Positions 48,299-50,266 of a stretch of DNA of 50,266 bases are shown one piece after another. Source of the DNA: Anaerolineae bacterium (GTDB lineage Bacteria > Chloroflexota > Anaerolineae > JAAYZQ01); NCBI GenBank assembly GCA_016929795.1, contig JAFGIA010000339.1:1-50266 (forward strand), written 5' to 3'. The notes beneath the pieces were generated by a model, which did not search any database, was not told the origin of the DNA, and saw only the letters and a list, made by a program, of their open reading frames with translations. The translations under genes were made by a program, and so were the position numbers. Numbering within the stretch: the stretch's first letter is position 1; every line of letters starts with the position of its first letter.

Positions 48299-48733
48299 AT
48301 GCTACAACTATGGCTTGTTCTAGACAATCCGGCATTGCTTAACGAGGTCCTGGCAGCATGGACCGAGGTAGGTGTGCGTGGGATCACCATCCTCGAGAGC
48401 ACCGGTGTGCACCGCGTGCGCTCGCGCACCAGCCGGCAAGATGTGCCCTTTATGCTCGGCTTCAGCCGGCTGTTGCGCACAGATCAGGTAGGTCACTATA
48501 CTCTCTTTGCCGTCGTCCCCGATATGGAAATTGTCGAGCGCCTGGTGGCCACAACTGAAAAGGTCGTGGGCGATCTGAGCAAGCCGAACACAGGCGTGCT
48601 CTTTGCGCTGCCCGTTGCAGCAGCGTGGGGATTGCCGAAACAACCCTTTGATCGAATGCAAGATGAAACAGATGGCATTCGCAGCACCGATCGGGAAAAC
48701 CCTGCGGACATGAGCAACGAGTCCGGGAGCTGA
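48299..48733 (+). CDS. PII-like signal-transduction protein
   Basis: 144 residues resembling the PII/CutA ferredoxin-like fold: MLQLWLVLDNPALLNEVL, WTEVGVRGITILESTGVHRV, FSRLLRTDQVGHYTLFAVVP and VERLVATTEKVVGDL, ending in a low-complexity acidic tail. PII-like proteins usually bind nucleotides or bicarbonate and gate a transporter encoded nearby. It lies in the transporter array, five bases before the exchanger gene, which fits such a role. The ligand and whether it forms the usual trimer cannot be told from sequence. Confidence 0.82.
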   Translation: MLQLWLVLDNPALLNEVLAAWTEVGVRGITILESTGVHRVRSRTSRQDVPFMLGFSRLLRTDQVGHYTLFAVVPDMEIVERLVATTEKVVGDLSKPNTGVLFALPVAAAWGLPKQPFDRMQDETDGIRSTDRENPADMSNESGS

Positions 48734-48738
48734 CATAC

Positions 48739-49722
48739 ATGGTGTGGATCCGCTTTCTTGCCAGTAGTATTATCCTTGTCGTCTCAGCCGTCAAAATGGC
48801 GCAATACGGCGACGTCATCGCCGTGCGTACACGCCTGGGAGGCATGTTCATCGGCGTTCTACTGCTCGCGGGTGCCACGTCGCTGCCGGAAATGTTGACC
48901 ATGATCAACTCTTTTCAATTGGATGCCCCTGGCCTGGCAGCAGGCAACATGTTTGGCTCGAATATGTTCAACATGTTCCTGCTGGCCGTACTCGACTTGC
49001 TCTACCAAAATGCGCGCATCCTGCGCCGCGTGGCCATGACCCATGCGCTGACGGCGGCCCTGGGCAGTGCTATGATTGGCCTGTCGATCTTTTTTATCCT
49101 GGGGGATATCGATCTGAAGATCGGCTGGATGGGTTTTGACAGCCTGACGTTGATCCTCGTTTACATAGCTGGCATTCGCCTCATTCAGCAGAATGGACAG
49201 GCATCAAGCACCACGGTAGAGGCTGCGCCGGTGGAGGCCGTCATGCCCTTGTGGCGTGCGGTCCTTGGCTTTCTTGTTGCTACCGGCGTACTCGTCTTTG
49301 TGACGCCATATCTGGTCCGCTCCAGCAGTGAGATCGCCGAGATCACGGGGCTGGGGGCCGGCTTTATCGGAACCACTCTTCTGGCAATGGTTACCTCACT
49401 GCCCGAGACGGTGGCGGTGGTGGCTGCTTGCCGGTTGGGTGCGTACGACATGGCGGTGGGCAACCTCTTTGGCAGCAACGTGTTCAACATGTTCGCGCTC
49501 GGGGTCGCCGATGCGTTCTACACCCCCGGGCGCTTTCTGGGCGCCATCGACCCGGCATTTGCACTGGTAGGCATGCTTGGCCTGCTCCTCACCAATCTCG
49601 CCCTCATCGGCAACATTGCCCGCGTCGAGCGCCGCCTCATCTTTGTCGAGGCCGATGCCCTGTTGATCATGCTCGTCTACCTGGGGGGGATGCTCTTTCT
49701 CTTTATCAGAGGTATCGGTTGA
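48739..49722 (+). CDS. Na+/Ca2+ exchanger-family (YrbG-like) antiporter
   Basis: A 327-residue cation/Ca2+ exchanger with the two signature alpha repeats: GATSLPEMLTMI with AGNMFGSNMFNMF (about 45-80), and VTSLPETVAVV with VGNLFGSNVFNMFA in the second half. Both repeats keep the Glu in the S-L-P-E motif and the GS-N motif that line the ion path. About ten helices are predicted. The N-terminal half has one helix fewer than typical. It is last in the array, five bases after the PII-like gene. Ion selectivity (Ca2+, Na+ or other) is inferred from the family. Confidence 0.9.
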   Translation: MVWIRFLASSIILVVSAVKMAQYGDVIAVRTRLGGMFIGVLLLAGATSLPEMLTMINSFQLDAPGLAAGNMFGSNMFNMFLLAVLDLLYQNARILRRVAMTHALTAALGSAMIGLSIFFILGDIDLKIGWMGFDSLTLILVYIAGIRLIQQNGQASSTTVEAAPVEAVMPLWRAVLGFLVATGVLVFVTPYLVRSSSEIAEITGLGAGFIGTTLLAMVTSLPETVAVVAACRLGAYDMAVGNLFGSNVFNMFALGVADAFYTPGRFLGAIDPAFALVGMLGLLLTNLALIGNIARVERRLIFVEADALLIMLVYLGGMLFLFIRGIG

Positions 49723-49786
49723 TAGACCCGCTCCTCTCGACGCGCTTTCTCATCCGTGTCAGAGGTCGTCAGAGCGCCCTCCCGGT

Positions 49787-49815
49787 TTGCTTTCAGTTGC
49801 ACACTATGCTATAAT
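49787..49815 (+). promoter_or_regulatory. Promoter of tRNA-Ser
   Basis: TTGCTT (49787-49792), 17 bases, TATAAT (49810-49815), 12 bases before the tRNA 5' end. Confidence 0.75.
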
Positions 49816-49827
49816 CGCGTTTTGCCA

Positions 49828-49917
49828 GGAGGGGTAGCATAGTCTGGCCTAATGCGCGCGTCTCGAAAACGCGTGAGCCGAAAGGCTCCGAGGGTTCGAA
49901 TCCCTCCCCCTCCGCCA
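49828..49917 (+). tRNA. tRNA-Ser (CGA)
   Basis: Acceptor arms GGAGGGG and CCCCTCC, encoded CCA (49915-49917), a long class II variable arm (GAGCCGAAAGGCTC) and an anticodon loop CTCGAAA giving CGA at 49864-49866, which reads UCG (serine). The T arm is GAGGG-TTCGAAT-CCCTC. The variable arm and anticodon exclude tRNA-Sec. Confidence 0.94.
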
Positions 49918-49933
49918 GACGATTTGGATTTTA

Positions 49934-49985
49934 GATTTACGATTGGGGCTATGCTGGAACTGTGAACACGACTCAATCGTAAATC
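49934..49985. repeat. 12-bp inverted repeat after tRNA-Ser
   Basis: GATTTACGATTG (49934-49945) and CAATCGTAAATC (49974-49985) face each other across 28 bases. There is no U-tract, so it is not a standard terminator. No integrase is nearby, so I do not call it an attachment site. Confidence 0.55.
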
Positions 49986-49997
49986 GATAGATGTAAT

Positions 49998-50026
49998 TTG
50001 ACAACTGACTGGAATGTCAGTATACT
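49998..50026 (+). promoter_or_regulatory. Promoter of the tRNA-Thr genes
   Basis: TTGACA (49998-50003), 17 bases, TATACT (50021-50026). It probably drives both tRNA-Thr genes. Confidence 0.8.
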
Positions 50027-50081
50027 TAGCGGCCAAATGACCCGGGCACGGGTTGCTGGGTCCGGGTGGGGGCCAAAGCTA

Positions 50082-50157
50082 GCCACCCTAGCTCAGCAGG
50101 CAGAGCAAGCGCCTTGTAAGCGCTGGGTCGTCGGTTCGAATCCGACGGGTGGCTCCA
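50082..50157 (+). tRNA. tRNA-Thr (TGT)
   Basis: Acceptor GCCACCC paired with GGGTGGC, encoded CCA (50155-50157), T arm GTCGG-TTCGAAT-CCGAC, anticodon loop CTTGTAA with TGT at 50115-50117, reading ACA codons. Confidence 0.94.
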
Positions 50158-50183
50158 AAATTGGATCGGCTGTCGAGACGAAC

Positions 50184-50256
50184 GCCCACGTAGCTCAGTC
50201 GGCAGAGCACTCCCTTGGTAAGGGCGAGGTCATGGGTTCAAATCCCATCGTGGGCT
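50184..50256 (+). tRNA. tRNA-Thr (GGT)
   Basis: Acceptor GCCCACG paired with CGTGGGC, T arm ATGGG-TTCAAAT-CCCAT, anticodon loop TTGGTAA with GGT at 50217-50219. CCA is not encoded. One T-C mismatch (50211 with 50225) occurs in the anticodon stem, where most tRNA-Thr(GGT) genes have a T-A pair. Confidence 0.9.
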
Positions 50257-50266
50257 CTTTCTGGCG

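Noticed and set aside
49828..49917. Possible tRNA-Sec, because selA is present
   Set aside because: The anticodon is CGA, not TCA, and the acceptor stem is the usual seven pairs. It is an ordinary tRNA-Ser.

Overview
The window looks like a chromosomal segment of a GC-rich, single-membrane-type bacterium, most likely a member of the Chloroflexota (Anaerolineae, Caldilineae or a related class). I infer this from gene content rather than from any database search: FHA-OmpR fusion regulators, mini-FtsK, VanW, LytR-CpsA-Psr and sortase cell-surface genes, TPR/zinc-ribbon membrane proteins, bactofilin, and Usp/DUF389-type proteins. Promoters are unusually readable. Many match TTGnnn-17-TATAAT, often with an extended -10 of the form GTGGTATAAT, and several genes begin within 6-7 bases of the -10 hexamer, which suggests leaderless mRNAs.

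Layout. 1-2931 (minus): a sugar-type ABC substrate-binding lipoprotein that runs off the window and is followed in frame by the start of a second copy of itself, preceded by a ROK repressor with a XylR-like operator on its own promoter. 3007-4243: a methyltransferase and a small membrane protein. 4352-10975 (minus): a probable operon of a thioredoxin/DsbD-type redox membrane protein, an AlaX-type tRNA-editing protein, an amidohydrolase-like protein that has lost its metal ligands, a nucleotidyltransferase and an intact amidohydrolase. 11204-15790: TPR/zinc-ribbon membrane protein, CapA-like protein and LytR-CpsA-Psr ligase. 15896-21159: fdhD with a ferritin-like gene, an HDAC-family deacetylase, bactofilin, DUF4446, rdgB and a membrane protein. 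21499-25829: an atypical response regulator, greA-lysS (with a long leader carrying two intrinsic terminators), a small HTH protein and nth.

25884-29369 begins with a membrane protein and continues with an accessory cassette. Its promoter carries two perfect GAACnnnnGTTC sites of the Gram-positive SOS type, followed by a Cys-rich protein, a soluble mini-FtsK ATPase and three small unknown genes. 29366-32724 (minus) is a four-gene unit ending in selA, a DUF6391-like gene and holA. Together with fdhD, selA suggests selenocysteine-containing formate dehydrogenase elsewhere in the genome. 32875-41111 holds signalling and cell-surface genes: FHA-winged-helix regulator, Ser/Thr kinase, membrane protein, sortase, cyclic-nucleotide-type/TPR protein, a Cys-rich surface protein with an LPxTG-like tail, and VanW.

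41262-49722 (plus) is the most striking operon-like array. It contains three stand-alone Usp proteins interleaved with two ArsB/NhaD-type ion transporters, a Usp-Usp-DUF389-SH3 fusion, a PII-like protein and a YrbG-type Na+/Ca2+ exchanger. I read it as a ligand-sensing ion-homeostasis module. The window ends with three tRNA genes: Ser(CGA), Thr(TGT) and Thr(GGT).
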